Shown: piece by piece, positions 41,095 through 50,033 of the stretch
Layout of the letters: every line of letters starts with the position of its first letter
Position numbering within the stretch: the first letter of the stretch is position 1
Assembly: GCA_036381515.1 (NCBI GenBank)
Contig: DASVCR010000030.1
Location: forward strand, 1-64,000
Direction of reading: 5' to 3'
Length of the DNA: 64,000 bases
Origin: ZC4RG20 sp036381515
GTDB lineage: Bacteria; Pseudomonadota; Gammaproteobacteria; Steroidobacterales; Rariloculaceae
Notes under the pieces: generated by a model
What the model was told of the DNA's origin: nothing
The model's database searches: none
What the model saw: only the letters and a program-made list of their open reading frames with translations
Program-made: the position numbers and the translations under genes

Positions 41095-41110
41095 GGGCAC
41101 AATACTTGCC
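41095..41110 (+). promoter_or_regulatory. Sigma-54-type promoter of the 52-aa gene
   Basis: GGGCACAATACTTGCC has exact GG-N10-GC spacing, with departures at the edges. The predicted start near 41121 gives a 24-base leader. Confidence 0.55.
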
Positions 41111-41144
41111 TCTCGTCGGCGGTGCCGTCCGGCGAGGAGCAGCG

Positions 41145-41303
41145 ATGTCCGAGAGCGCAGTTGCGATCGCGATCTACGCGGGCCTCGGGCTGCTCGTGGC
41201 CGTCGTGATCTTCGCCGGCGCGTTGTGGCTCGCGAATGCGGCGAGGCGGGGAAACATAGAGCTCAAGTGGCGCCGCCGCCGCCGGGCGGCGCACGACGAC
41301 TGA
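41145..41303 (+). CDS. Small single-pass membrane protein
   Basis: The 52-residue protein has one helix (AIAIYAGLGLLVAVVIFAGAL) and a very basic tail (RRRRRAAHDD). No family was recognised. GAGGAG lies before the ATG and a sigma-54-type promoter precedes it, which together support a real gene. Confidence 0.55.
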   Translation: MSESAVAIAIYAGLGLLVAVVIFAGALWLANAARRGNIELKWRRRRRAAHDD

Positions 41304-41310
41304 GCGCTAA

Positions 41311-41333
41311 AAAACGGGGTCAGAGCCCGTTTT
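41311..41333. repeat. GGGTCAGAGCCC hairpin repeat
   Basis: AAAACGGG pairs with CCCGTTTT across a GTCAGAG loop, and a further ACCCC-type partner follows at 41353-41357. Repeats built on GGGTC-GACCC appear scattered in many proteobacterial genomes. It sits after the 52-aa gene and could also terminate its transcript. Confidence 0.5.
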
Positions 41334-41399
41334 CGTGACGAAAAAAGGCTCCACCCCGACTCAGAAGAAGAACGGGGAACGAGACGAGGAACCACGAGG

Positions 41400-41798
41400 A
41401 TGAGTGAACCGGACATATTGCACGAGGCCCGGGACACGTTGAGCGACGACGTCGTGAACGGTCACCGCGCGATCCGCTCGCTGATGGAGGAGCTCGAGGC
41501 GATCGACTGGTACGCGCAGCGCGTCGATGCGACGAACGATCAGGAGCTCAAGGAAGTCCTCGCGCACAATCGCGACGAGGAGAAGGAGCACGCGGCGATG
41601 GTGCTCGAGTGGATCCGCCGGCACGATCCGGTGCTCGACCGGTACCTCAGGCAGTATCTGTTCACCGAGGCGTCGATCGTCGGCATCGAGGAGGCGGTCG
41701 ACGCGGCCGAGGAGCCCGAGGCCGCCGACGACGTTCGAGGAGGCGGCGGGACAGCGCGCGGACTCGGCATCGGCAGCCTTCGCGGCAGCGTCAGGTAG
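41400..41798 (+). CDS. Encapsulated ferritin-like cargo protein (EncFtn)
   Basis: The 132-residue protein matches the encapsulated ferritin family: helix with MEELEAIDWYAQRVDAT, then VLAHNRDEEKEHAAMVLEWIRR. Residues Glu31, Glu61 and His64 align with the ferroxidase-site residues of R. rubrum EncFtn (Glu32, Glu62, His65). These decamers oxidise Fe(II) and deliver mineral into the shell. The C-terminus ends in LGIGSLRGSVR, the classic encapsulin cargo-loading peptide, behind an acidic linker. The shell gene follows 10 bases later. Confidence 0.95.
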   Translation: MSEPDILHEARDTLSDDVVNGHRAIRSLMEELEAIDWYAQRVDATNDQELKEVLAHNRDEEKEHAAMVLEWIRRHDPVLDRYLRQYLFTEASIVGIEEAVDAAEEPEAADDVRGGGGTARGLGIGSLRGSVR

Positions 41799-41808
41799 GG
41801 GATCGGCG

Positions 41809-42639
41809 ATGGATCACCTGCTTCGTGGCCTTGCTCCGATCGGTGACAACGCGTGGCGCGAGATCGATGCGGAAGCGGCGCGGACGCTGCGGCGGACGCT
41901 CGCCGGCCGCAAGCTCGTCGACTTTACCGGTCCGCTGGGCTGGGACGTCTCCGCGGTCGGCCGCGGGCGCGTGCGGGACGTGCTCGACCGCAACGGCGTC
42001 AAGGCGCGGCTCAGGGAGACGCAGCCGCTCGTCGAGATCGACGTGCCGTTCCGGCTTGCGCGCGCAGAGATCGATGCGATCGAGCGCGGCGCGAAGGACG
42101 CGGACCTCAACCCCGTCGTGCACGCGGCGAGGCTCGCGGCGCTGACGGAGGACCGGGCGATCTTCGCCGGTCTTCGCGAGGCGGGCATCGCCGGCATCTT
42201 CGAGCGCTGCCGCGAGCAGACGCTGCCGCTGTCCGACGATTACGAGCGTTATCCGCGCGTCGTCGCGGCCGCGCTCACGCGGCTGCGCAACGACGGGATC
42301 GAGGGCCCGTACGCGATCGCCCTCGGTCCGCGCTGCTACGAGGGGCTCACGGAGACGACGAACAAGGGCGGCTATCCGGTCATCAACATGGTCCGCCAGC
42401 AGCTCGACGACCGCATCATCTGGGCGCCGGCGGTCGACGGCGCCGTCGTGCTGAGTCTGCGCGGCGGCGACTTCGAGCTCACGGTGGGGCAGGACTTCGC
42501 GATCGGCTACGCCGCGCACGACGCGCAGCACGTCGAGCTTTTCGTACGCGAGAGCATGACGTTCGCCGTCTATACGCCGGAGGCCGCCGTTCCGCTCGAG
42601 TACGAGTCGGCGGCCGCGCGCTCGACGTCGACGATGTGA
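41809..42639 (+). CDS. Encapsulin shell protein
   Basis: The 276-residue protein is a family 1 (HK97-fold, linocin M18-like) encapsulin: LLRGLAPIGDNAWREIDAEA, TLAGRKLVDFTGPLGWD, VEIDVPFRLARAEIDAIERG, YAIALGPRCYEGLTETTNKGGYP, GQDFAIGYAAHDAQHVELFVRES. The length predicts a T=1, 60-mer shell. With the EncFtn cargo upstream it forms an iron-storage and oxidative-stress compartment. No promoter motif like those of its neighbours was found before the pair; the region upstream is a hairpin repeat. Confidence 0.95.
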   Translation: MDHLLRGLAPIGDNAWREIDAEAARTLRRTLAGRKLVDFTGPLGWDVSAVGRGRVRDVLDRNGVKARLRETQPLVEIDVPFRLARAEIDAIERGAKDADLNPVVHAARLAALTEDRAIFAGLREAGIAGIFERCREQTLPLSDDYERYPRVVAAALTRLRNDGIEGPYAIALGPRCYEGLTETTNKGGYPVINMVRQQLDDRIIWAPAVDGAVVLSLRGGDFELTVGQDFAIGYAAHDAQHVELFVRESMTFAVYTPEAAVPLEYESAAARSTSTM

Positions 42640-42652
42640 CCGGCCCCGCGCG

Positions 42653-43945
42653 TCAGCGCGCGGCCGGCGCCGGCCGCGACAACCCCCGGTACACCGCGCC
42701 GATCGACAGCATGTTCGCCGTGCCGTCGAGCCGCTCGCCCGAGAACTCCTGATCGATCGCTCCGTAACGCGCCGCGAACGACCATGAAGGCGTGAACGCC
42801 CATTCGAGGTCGAAGTCCGCGCGAATGTACTCGCGATCGCTCGTGTCGCGGTCGAGCGCGCCGGTCTCCATCGCGCGCAAGCCGAACCCGACGCTGAGGC
42901 GCTCAGAGAGCTGCCGCCCGAAGCGGAGCCGCACCTCGTTGCGCTCGACTAGGAACCCGACCGCATTCGGGTTCAGGACGCGAAAAAGGCCGATGTCGAC
43001 GGACGAGAGCTCCGTGCGCTTCGCGAACCCGAGGCTCATCGTCCAGTCCGTCGTCGCGTTGTCTACGACCTCGCCGAGCTCGTCGACGAACGTGAAGTCG
43101 CTGCGCTGAAGGCCGGTCGTCAGCGTGAACGACCAGAGCGCGTTGAGCTCGCGGGTGAAGCTGCCTTCGACGCCGACGGTATCCGTTTCGTTCTGCGTGG
43201 CGTCCGCTTCGTAGCGCGACGCGATCAGCCGCGCCGCCGCGTTCGTCCTGTCGTCGATGTTCCGGCCGACGCCGAGCGAGAGCGACGTGTCGTTGAAGTC
43301 CGTGCGTCCGCGGAAATCGGGGCCGGTATACGCGATGTCGAGCCGGCGCGCCTCGAGCAGGATCGAGCTGCGCTCCGAGATCAGGAACTGGGCGGACGGC
43401 GCGATGCTCACGCGCTTGCGGAACTCGTCGAGCAGCACGAGGAGGCCCGTCTCGTCGTCGATCGGGTCCTCGATCGGATCGTCCGGGGCCGGCGTGTCCG
43501 CGAGCTCGGAGCTGATGATGCTTTCGCGGCTCAGATTCAGGGCCACGGCGGCGTTCGCGCGCGGCCAGCCGTACCCGGCACGCGAGTTCAGGTAGAAGTC
43601 TTGGCGCTCGAGGTCGTCGTCCGCGTCGTCCGAGTACGTGTCCGCGCGCACGCGCGGCTGCACCATGACCTCGCCGCGCGGGCCGACGTTGCGCAGGCGC
43701 ACGCGCGCGTCCATCAGCGCGCGCGTCGCCGTGTGGTCGCCGAGCTCGTCGGCGCCGAGCTCGCCGGGTTCCTGGCCGAGCCGGGGATTGTCGTTCGCCT
43801 CGATCTCCATGCGGATGTCGGGCGTCGATTCCCAGTCGGCGAGAGCGCCGTCGGTCAGCGCGCCGACCGTGAGCCCGCACGCCGCGAGCGCGCAGCCGCG
43901 CCGCGCGCTGCTCGCCCGTCGCGAGTAGCGGATCGTAGTGTTCAT
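42653..43945 (-). CDS. Outer-membrane beta-barrel protein of the EPS locus
   Basis: The 430-residue exported protein (signal ending near ALADWE) is built of repeated amphipathic strands (RGEVMVQPRVRADTYSDD, SAQFLISERSSILLEARRLD, ARLIASRYEADATQNETD, RTELSSVDIGLFR, SFAARYGAIDQEFS). The overall form resembles the large barrel proteins found in exosortase-associated EPS clusters and could be the export pore, but I cannot assign a named family. It is just downstream of the sugar transferase and may be co-transcribed. Confidence 0.7.
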   Translation of the reverse strand: MNTTIRYSRRASSARRGCALAACGLTVGALTDGALADWESTPDIRMEIEANDNPRLGQEPGELGADELGDHTATRALMDARVRLRNVGPRGEVMVQPRVRADTYSDDADDDLERQDFYLNSRAGYGWPRANAAVALNLSRESIISSELADTPAPDDPIEDPIDDETGLLVLLDEFRKRVSIAPSAQFLISERSSILLEARRLDIAYTGPDFRGRTDFNDTSLSLGVGRNIDDRTNAAARLIASRYEADATQNETDTVGVEGSFTRELNALWSFTLTTGLQRSDFTFVDELGEVVDNATTDWTMSLGFAKRTELSSVDIGLFRVLNPNAVGFLVERNEVRLRFGRQLSERLSVGFGLRAMETGALDRDTSDREYIRADFDLEWAFTPSWSFAARYGAIDQEFSGERLDGTANMLSIGAVYRGLSRPAPAAR

Positions 43946-43966
43946 TTACCCCCCTGGCTCTCGTCT

Positions 43967-45370
43967 CTAATAGGCTTTCTCGCTCTTGAAGAGGACCGTG
44001 ACGGTCTTCAGCAGGATCTTCAGGTCCAGCATCAGCGACCAGTGGCGCAGGTAGTCGAGGTCGTAGTCGATGCGGCGCTTCATCTCGGCGAGGTCCGCCG
44101 TCTCGCCGCGGCAGCCGTTGACCTGCGCGAGCCCGGTGATGCCGGGCGACGCCTTGTGGCGGACCATGTAGCCGTCGATCAGCTTGCGGTATTGCTCGTT
44201 GTGTGCGACGGCGTGCGGACGGGGGCCGACGAGGCTCATCCGCCCCTGCAGCACGTTGATCAGCTGCGGCAGCTCGTCGAGCGAATAGCGGCGCAGGAAG
44301 CGGCCGAACGGCGTGACGCGCGGATCGTTGCGCGTCGCCTGCCGGACGACGTCGCCGTCCTCGGCCACCGACATCGTTCTGAACTTGTAGACGATGATCT
44401 CTTCGCCGTCGAGCCCGTAGCGGCGCTGCTTGAAGATCACGGACCCTTGCGGCGTCGTGAGCCGGATTCCGATCGCGATGACGAGCATGACGGGCAGCGC
44501 GGCGACGAGCATCAGCGACGCGAGCACGACGTCGAGCGCGCGCTTCTTGATACCGCTCCATCCGTGGAACGGCGTCTCGCAGAGCGCGATGATCGGAATG
44601 CCGCGGATGTCGTCGACCCGCGCCTGGATCAGGTCGATGAACGAGATTTCCGGGATCAGATACACGGACGCGGTCGTGTCCCGCAGATCGTGCAGCAGGC
44701 GCTTCGTCCGCTCGAGGTGGTACGGCAGCGAGATGAAGATGATGTCGACATGGCGCCGCTTCACGTATGCGGGCAGCTCGCGGAGCGTGCCGAGCAGCTC
44801 GTCCGGACGGATCTGGGCGAGGCGCCCGGCCTCACGGTCGTCGAAGAAGCCGCAGTGCTCGAGGCCGAGCTCGGGGCGATCGACGATCGTCGACGCGAGC
44901 TCGCGGCTCACGTCGTTGACGCCGACGATCACGACGCGGCGCACGTTGTTCGACAGCACCGTGATTCTGCGCACGAGCTTGCGCAGCAGGACCGGCGCGG
45001 CCATCAGGAGCGGCGGCGTCGCGAGGAACCAGAGGAACAGCGCGCGGCGGGAGTAGACCTCCGACACCTTCGTCGCGTAGCCGATCAAAAGCAGCAGCGC
45101 GACGACGACGAGCCACCCGACGCCGGCCCGCGTCGCGATGGTCCAGCCGCTGACGAACATCGAGCGTTTGTCCGACGACTCCTGACGAACGATCGTGAAG
45201 CAGAGCAGCGCGGAGAAGATCGCGAGCAGCGCGTAGCTCTGGTCGAACTCGACGCCGAGAAGTTGCGTCGAGCCAACTAGCACGCCGGTCGAGAGCAGCG
45301 GCGCCGACAGTGACTCGAGCACCGCGATCAGCATCAGCAGCAGGGTGACCTTGTAGTAGCCGCCGGCCAA
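43967..45370 (-). CDS. Polyprenyl-phosphate sugar-1-phosphate transferase (WcaJ/EpsB-like)
   Basis: This enzyme starts lipid-linked EPS synthesis by moving a sugar phosphate to undecaprenyl phosphate. The 467-residue protein has an N-terminal membrane domain of about five helices (residues ~1-120), a Rossmann-like CoA_binding_3 part (VVIVGVNDVSRELASTIVDR) and the transferase core KKRALDVVLASLMLVAALPV, FKQRRYGLDGEEIIVYKFRTM, LRRYSLDELPQLINVLQGRMSLVGPRP, LRHWSLMLDLKILLKT. The TTG start at 45370 follows GGAG and lies downstream of a sigma-54-type promoter; an ATG at 45503 lies upstream of that promoter and is rejected. Confidence 0.93.
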   Translation of the reverse strand: MAGGYYKVTLLLMLIAVLESLSAPLLSTGVLVGSTQLLGVEFDQSYALLAIFSALLCFTIVRQESSDKRSMFVSGWTIATRAGVGWLVVVALLLLIGYATKVSEVYSRRALFLWFLATPPLLMAAPVLLRKLVRRITVLSNNVRRVVIVGVNDVSRELASTIVDRPELGLEHCGFFDDREAGRLAQIRPDELLGTLRELPAYVKRRHVDIIFISLPYHLERTKRLLHDLRDTTASVYLIPEISFIDLIQARVDDIRGIPIIALCETPFHGWSGIKKRALDVVLASLMLVAALPVMLVIAIGIRLTTPQGSVIFKQRRYGLDGEEIIVYKFRTMSVAEDGDVVRQATRNDPRVTPFGRFLRRYSLDELPQLINVLQGRMSLVGPRPHAVAHNEQYRKLIDGYMVRHKASPGITGLAQVNGCRGETADLAEMKRRIDYDLDYLRHWSLMLDLKILLKTVTVLFKSEKAY

Positions 45371-45407
45371 ACCGTCGTCTCCGCGTGTGTTATCGCGAGT
45401 CGCCTTA

Positions 45408-45423
45408 TGCAATCGACATGCCA
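45408..45423 (-). promoter_or_regulatory. Sigma-54-type promoter of the sugar transferase
   Basis: The minus-strand site TGGCATGTCGATTGCA has exact spacing. The predicted start near 45397 is 27 bases before the TTG start codon. Confidence 0.75.
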
Positions 45424-45580
45424 GCGGTCGACGGCGCGAACTGCGGCACTCTGCGTTACGGAGTGTTCTCAGAAATTGTGAGGCGCGTGCAACACCTTCA
45501 TTCATAGATCGGGCGGCGAACGGAAGGCGTGGGCGCCGAGCGGGTGTCGGCGTATAGCGACGTCGCCGATTGCCGACGAG

Positions 45581-45596
45581 TGGCATGAGTCTTGCT
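45581..45596 (+). promoter_or_regulatory. Sigma-54-type promoter of the asnB-like EPS operon
   Basis: TGGCATGAGTCTTGCT has exact spacing. It is divergent from the site at 45408. The predicted start near 45607 leaves a leader of about 90 bases. Confidence 0.75.
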
Positions 45597-45696
45597 CGAA
45601 ACGTTTCGCGTCGGCATTGTTCGCCGCGCGGCTCGCGTCGTCGGACGGAAGAGCACGTCAACAGAAGCAACACAACGAAAGGCGAACGAGTAATCG

Positions 45697-47619
45697 ATGT
45701 GCGGCATAGCGGGAGTCGTTCGGCCTGACCTCGTCGAGGCCGATGCCCTTCGACGGATGGTGACCTCGATCGTGCATCGCGGGCCGGACGGTCGGGGAAC
45801 GATCGTGCGCGACGGCGTCGGCTTCGGGCACGCGCGACTCGCCGTGATCGACCCCGCCGCGAGCGCGCAGCCGATGGCGACGGCTGACGGCCGCTGCCTG
45901 ATCACGTTCAACGGCGAGATCTACAACTATCGCGAGCTCGCCCGCGAGCTCGCGACGGAGCAACCGCTGACGACCCGGGGCGATACCGAGGTGCTGCTGC
46001 GGCTTCTCGCGCGGGACGGGGAGAAGGCCCTCAAGCGCCTGCGCGGGATGTTCGCGTTCGCGTTCTACGACTTCAGTCGCCGGCGCCTGCTCCTCGCGCG
46101 CGATCACTTCGGACAAAAGCCGCTCTACTACTGGCACGACGGCGAGCGGTTCGCATTCGCGTCGGAGATCAAAGCGCTGCTCGCGCTCGAGCCCGAGCTC
46201 GCCGAGCTCGACCCCGATGCGCTCCACGAGTACCTGACGTTGCGGGTCGTGACGGCGCCGCGGTCGATGTTCAAACGCATCCGCAAGCTGCCGCCGGGGC
46301 ATTACCTCGTGTTCGAGAACGGGCGCGTCGACGTCGCGCCGTACTGGACGCTCGACTTCGAGCCGAAGCGGAAGCTCTCGCTCGAAGACGCCGTCGAGGA
46401 GCTCGACGAGCGTCTGCGCGAAGCGGTCGCTTATCACCTCGTGAGCGACGTTCCGGTCGGCGCCTTCCTGAGCGGCGGGATGGACTCGAGCCTCGTCGCG
46501 GCGCTGATGCACGAGACCGGCGCGGGCCGCTTCGAGACGTTCACCGGCGACGTCGCCTTCGGGTCGCGCTCCGAGCTCGAGCACGCGGAGCGGGTCGCAG
46601 CGCGGTACGGGCTGCCGAACGTGCGGCTGCGGATCGACCCGTCGCTGACCCGGAGCCTGCCGGTCGTGATCCGGCATCTCGACGAGCCGGCGGACGCGCT
46701 TTCGGTCTGCGTGTTCCACCTCGCCGAGCTGGCTCGCCGGCACGTGAAGGTCGTGCTCGGCGGCGACGGCGGCGACGAGCTCTTCGGCGGCTACGACCGC
46801 TACTGGGCCAACCGTTACGTCGGCGTCTATGCGCTCCTGCCGGCCGCGCTGCGGAGCCGAGTGCTCGGGCCGGCGATCGCGCGGCTGTCCGGCGGCAGCT
46901 GGTACCGGAGCGTCGGGCACCGCGTGAAGTGGCTGCAGCACGTCGCGTCGTTCGACGGCGGCCTGCGCTACGCGAAGAGCCTGAGCTACTTCTACGTCAG
47001 CGACGAGCACCGCGAGCGGCTGTACACGCCGGCGCTCGCCGCGCGCATCGCGGCGTTCGATCCGGAGCGCGCGATCGCCGAGCTCTACGAGTCGGCCGAT
47101 GCGCGCGAGGCGCTCGATCGGATGATCCACGCCGACGTGCGGACGCGGCTGCCCGATCACCCGCTGATGATCCTCGACCGGATGACGATGGCGCACGGCC
47201 TCGAGGCACGCAGCCCGTTCCTCGACCATCGCGTCGCGGAGTTCTGCGCGTCGCTGCCGGCGCGCTTCAAGGTGCGCGGCGGGCGCGCTCGGATCATCGA
47301 GAAGGCGCTCGCACGCCGCTATCTGCCGCCCGAGACGCTGCGGCGGCCGAAGCAGGGCTTCTCGTCGCCGCTCTTCTACGCGCTGCGCGGGGCGTATCGC
47401 CGGCTCTACGACACGCTGCTCAAGGATGCGCGGCTCGTCGAGGACGGCTGGATCCGGGCCGACGGCGTCGAGACGCTCGTCCGCGAGCACGTCGACGGTG
47501 GCCAGGATCACGCGCAGCGGCTCTGGCTCCTGTGCGCGGCAGAGGTCTGGTATCGCATCAGGCTCCGCGGCGAAGGCGCGGAAGCCGTCGAGGGTGCACT
47601 GCTCAGGGAGGCAGCATGA
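45697..47619 (+). CDS. Asparagine synthase-like amidotransferase of the EPS locus
   Basis: The 640-residue protein is a glutamine-dependent asparagine-synthase-family enzyme. The N-terminus starts at catalytic Cys2 (MCGIAGVV) with GATase motifs RGPDG, NGEIYNY and TRGDTEVLL. The C-terminal ATP-pyrophosphatase domain has SGGMDSSLVAALM and LGGDGGDELFGGYDRY, LEARSPFLDHRVAEF. Its place in an exopolysaccharide operon matches the amidotransferases of exosortase-type EPS clusters, which probably amidate sugar acids in the polymer and do not serve asparagine synthesis. The stop overlaps the deacetylase start (ATGA). Confidence 0.92.
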   Translation: MCGIAGVVRPDLVEADALRRMVTSIVHRGPDGRGTIVRDGVGFGHARLAVIDPAASAQPMATADGRCLITFNGEIYNYRELARELATEQPLTTRGDTEVLLRLLARDGEKALKRLRGMFAFAFYDFSRRRLLLARDHFGQKPLYYWHDGERFAFASEIKALLALEPELAELDPDALHEYLTLRVVTAPRSMFKRIRKLPPGHYLVFENGRVDVAPYWTLDFEPKRKLSLEDAVEELDERLREAVAYHLVSDVPVGAFLSGGMDSSLVAALMHETGAGRFETFTGDVAFGSRSELEHAERVAARYGLPNVRLRIDPSLTRSLPVVIRHLDEPADALSVCVFHLAELARRHVKVVLGGDGGDELFGGYDRYWANRYVGVYALLPAALRSRVLGPAIARLSGGSWYRSVGHRVKWLQHVASFDGGLRYAKSLSYFYVSDEHRERLYTPALAARIAAFDPERAIAELYESADAREALDRMIHADVRTRLPDHPLMILDRMTMAHGLEARSPFLDHRVAEFCASLPARFKVRGGRARIIEKALARRYLPPETLRRPKQGFSSPLFYALRGAYRRLYDTLLKDARLVEDGWIRADGVETLVREHVDGGQDHAQRLWLLCAAEVWYRIRLRGEGAEAVEGALLREAA

Positions 47620-48761
47620 AGAGACTGGTGCCCGACGCTCTGGATATCCGCCGGCTGCGCCGCTCGGCGGCGCGACTCGCGCGGACGCGATATCCCGCGT
47701 TCCTCTTCGGCCGCGAGATTCCGGCCGACGAGATTCCGGTCTTCACGTATCACGAGATCGACGCCGCGGAGCTCGACGCCGACCTCGATTTCCTCGAGCG
47801 CAACCGCTATCGCACGCTGTCGCTCGACGAGTATCACGACCGGATGCGCAACCCGCGGCTCGGGCGCGAGAAGTGCGTTCTGCTCACGTTCGACGACGCG
47901 CGCGCCAACTTCTGGAACGTCGCCTTTCCGGTGCTCGCGCGCCGCGGCGCCCGGGCGGCGCTGTTCGTGCCGACGTATTGGATCGGTGGGCGCAACGTGC
48001 CCGCGCATGAATCGACGCCGCCTGGGTTCATGTCGTGGGCCGAGCTCCGCGAGTGCATGGCGTCGGGGCTCGTCGACGTCGAGTCGCATGCGCACCGGCA
48101 CGCGACCGTCTTCACGTCCGCGCGGCTCGCGGGCTTCGCGACGCCGCGCGCGCTCGAGTCGTACGACCTGTTCGACTGGCCGATGCGGCACGAGCGCGGC
48201 ATCGATCGGCTCGGGCGACCGCCGCTCGGCACGCCGATCTACGAGTCGGCGCCGCTCCTGTCCGCGCGGCAGCGCTACATCGAGCCGGCCCTGCCGGCGC
48301 TCACGTGCCGCAGCCTCGTCGAGTCCGGCGGGGGCGAGCGCTTCTTCGCGAAGCGGAATGCGCTCGCGGAGCTGAAGGCCGCGTACGCGGCGGTCGCCGG
48401 CCGCGTGCAGGGCCGGCTGATCCCCGCGAGCGAGCTCCGCGCCGAGATCGAGACCGAGCTGTCGCTCGCCGTCGACACGTTTCGCCGCGAGCTCGGGCGC
48501 GCGCCGCGCTACTTCGCCTATCCGTGGATGCTCGGCGGGGCGGAATCGCTCGCGATGCTGAAGGACCTGGGCTTCGAGGCGGTGTTCGGCGTCGCGCTCG
48601 ACTTCGTGCGCATTCGCCGGGAGCCATTGCCGATCGCGACGTACGCCCGATACAAGTCGGACTGGCTCAGGTTCCTGCCGGGCGACGGGCGGCGTCGCCT
48701 CGTCGGGATCGTGCCGCACAAGGTGGCGAGCTTCCTGAGGACTCAACACTTCGCTCACTGA
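47616..48761 (+). CDS. Polysaccharide deacetylase family protein
   Basis: The 381-residue protein contains the NodB-type carbohydrate esterase 4 motifs: TFDDARANFW (catalytic Asp and metal Asp), ESHAHRHAT (H-x3-H metal site), and FAYPWMLGG. It removes acetyl groups from N-acetylated sugars of the polymer or its lipid intermediate. The N-terminal ~35 residues are basic without a clear signal peptide, so cytoplasmic action is likely. It is coupled to the amidotransferase by ATGA. Confidence 0.88.
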   Translation: MKRLVPDALDIRRLRRSAARLARTRYPAFLFGREIPADEIPVFTYHEIDAAELDADLDFLERNRYRTLSLDEYHDRMRNPRLGREKCVLLTFDDARANFWNVAFPVLARRGARAALFVPTYWIGGRNVPAHESTPPGFMSWAELRECMASGLVDVESHAHRHATVFTSARLAGFATPRALESYDLFDWPMRHERGIDRLGRPPLGTPIYESAPLLSARQRYIEPALPALTCRSLVESGGGERFFAKRNALAELKAAYAAVAGRVQGRLIPASELRAEIETELSLAVDTFRRELGRAPRYFAYPWMLGGAESLAMLKDLGFEAVFGVALDFVRIRREPLPIATYARYKSDWLRFLPGDGRRRLVGIVPHKVASFLRTQHFAH

Positions 48762-48776
48762 CCGCGGGAGGTCGAG

Positions 48777-49943
48777 ATGCGCGAGCGCGTCATCTGCGTC
48801 ATGGCGAGAATGCTCGACCAGGAGGACGGGTTGTACGTCTACGCGCGCAACCTGCTCGAGAACCTCCTCGCGCTCGACCCCTCGTCGCGTTATTTGATCC
48901 TGCTGCGCACCGACAAGCGCGCGCACCTGTTCGAGCGCTTCCCGAACGCGGACGTGCGCGTGCTGCCCGCGCGGATCAAAGTCGTCTGGGATCAGGTCGT
49001 CGCGCCGCTCGCAGCGTCGCGAGAGGATGCGGACCTGATCTTCAATCCGAAGTTTTCGTTGCCCCTCTTGTCGCGGCGGCCGGCCACGTTCGTGCTGCAG
49101 GGCTCGGACTGGTACCTGAATCCGCAGAACTACCCCTGGTGGGACAACCTGTACATCCGCGCCACGCTGCCGCTCTACGTGCGCAAGGCGGAGCGCCTGC
49201 TCGCTATCTCGCGCACGGTCGTCGACGACTTGAAGCCCTACCTGCGGCTCGATCCCGCGCGGATCGACGTCACGTACGCCGCCCCGAGCCCGAACTTCGG
49301 CACGAGCCGCGACGACCGAGAGCTCGAGCGCTTCCGCACGGAGTACCGCCTGCCGCCGGAATTCATCCTGACGGTCGCGCGCGGGTATCACACGGGGCAT
49401 GGACGGATGCCGGAGTACCCGGGCGGCAACAACGAGCGGCTCGTCCGCGCGTATCGCGTATACCGCGAGCGAGGAGGGCGCCTGCCGCTCGTCGTCGTCG
49501 GCAACAGGATCGAGGCGTATCTGCGCGCGCACGGCTTCGGCGACCAGGACCTGCGCGACGTCGTCTTCACGGGCTTCGTGCCGCACGAGCGCATGCATCT
49601 CCCGTATCAGCTCGCGGAGTTCTTCGTGCTCGCGACGCTGAACGAGAGCTTCGCGTTTCCGCTCGTCGAGGCGATGGCCTGCGGCTGTCCCGTGGTCGCG
49701 TCGTCGACGGGCGCATGCGCCGAGATCGGCGGCAGCGCCATTCGCCTGATCGATCCGTTCGACGTCGACAGCATTGCAACCGGCCTGCTCGAGCTCGACC
49801 GCGCGCCCGAGCTCAGGGAGACGATGCGGCAGGCGGGCCTCGAGCGCGTGCGACGCTACAGCTGGCAGGCCACCGCCGAGCGGACGCTCGCGGTGTTCGA
49901 CGCGCTCGCGCCGTCGCGGGTCGGCGCCGTGCGCGCGGCGTGA
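48777..49943 (+). CDS. Glycosyltransferase family 4 (GT-B)
   Basis: The 388-residue protein has an N-terminal donor-free half with LLENLLALDPSSRYLILLRT and SGRTVVDDLKPY-type motif (AISRTVVDDLKPYLRL), and the GT4 C-terminal half: TVARGYHTGHGR, VGNRIEAYLRAHG, FTGFVPHERM, and the E-x7-E donor site EAMACGCPVVASSTGACAEI. It adds a sugar to the lipid-linked repeat unit; the sugar is unknown. GGGAGG precedes the ATG. The gap after its stop carries a repeat. Confidence 0.9.
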   Translation: MRERVICVMARMLDQEDGLYVYARNLLENLLALDPSSRYLILLRTDKRAHLFERFPNADVRVLPARIKVVWDQVVAPLAASREDADLIFNPKFSLPLLSRRPATFVLQGSDWYLNPQNYPWWDNLYIRATLPLYVRKAERLLAISRTVVDDLKPYLRLDPARIDVTYAAPSPNFGTSRDDRELERFRTEYRLPPEFILTVARGYHTGHGRMPEYPGGNNERLVRAYRVYRERGGRLPLVVVGNRIEAYLRAHGFGDQDLRDVVFTGFVPHERMHLPYQLAEFFVLATLNESFAFPLVEAMACGCPVVASSTGACAEIGGSAIRLIDPFDVDSIATGLLELDRAPELRETMRQAGLERVRRYSWQATAERTLAVFDALAPSRVGAVRAA

Positions 49944-49949
49944 CGACGA

Positions 49950-50002
49950 AAAAACGTGTCAGACACGATTTCCTCGCGGAAATGTGTCTGACACAATTTC
50001 CA
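49950..50002. repeat. GTGTCAGACAC inverted repeat
   Basis: GTGTCAGACAC (49956-49966) and GTGTCTGACAC (49984-49994) form a near-perfect inverted pair with flanking TTTCC/GGAAA. The pair is inserted between two genes of one operon, just upstream of the flippase-like start. Elements of this shape are scattered in many proteobacterial genomes and some are mobilised by REP-associated transposases. No such gene is in this window. Confidence 0.6.
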
Positions 50003-50033
50003 AAAAGGCGTCCGAAACGATTCGGGGGGCGGC

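Noticed and set aside
45371..45503. Longer N-terminus of the sugar transferase from ATG 45503
   Set aside because: That start would lie upstream of the gene's own promoter and adds an atypical basic stretch. The TTG at 45370 has a ribosome site and gives the usual family length.
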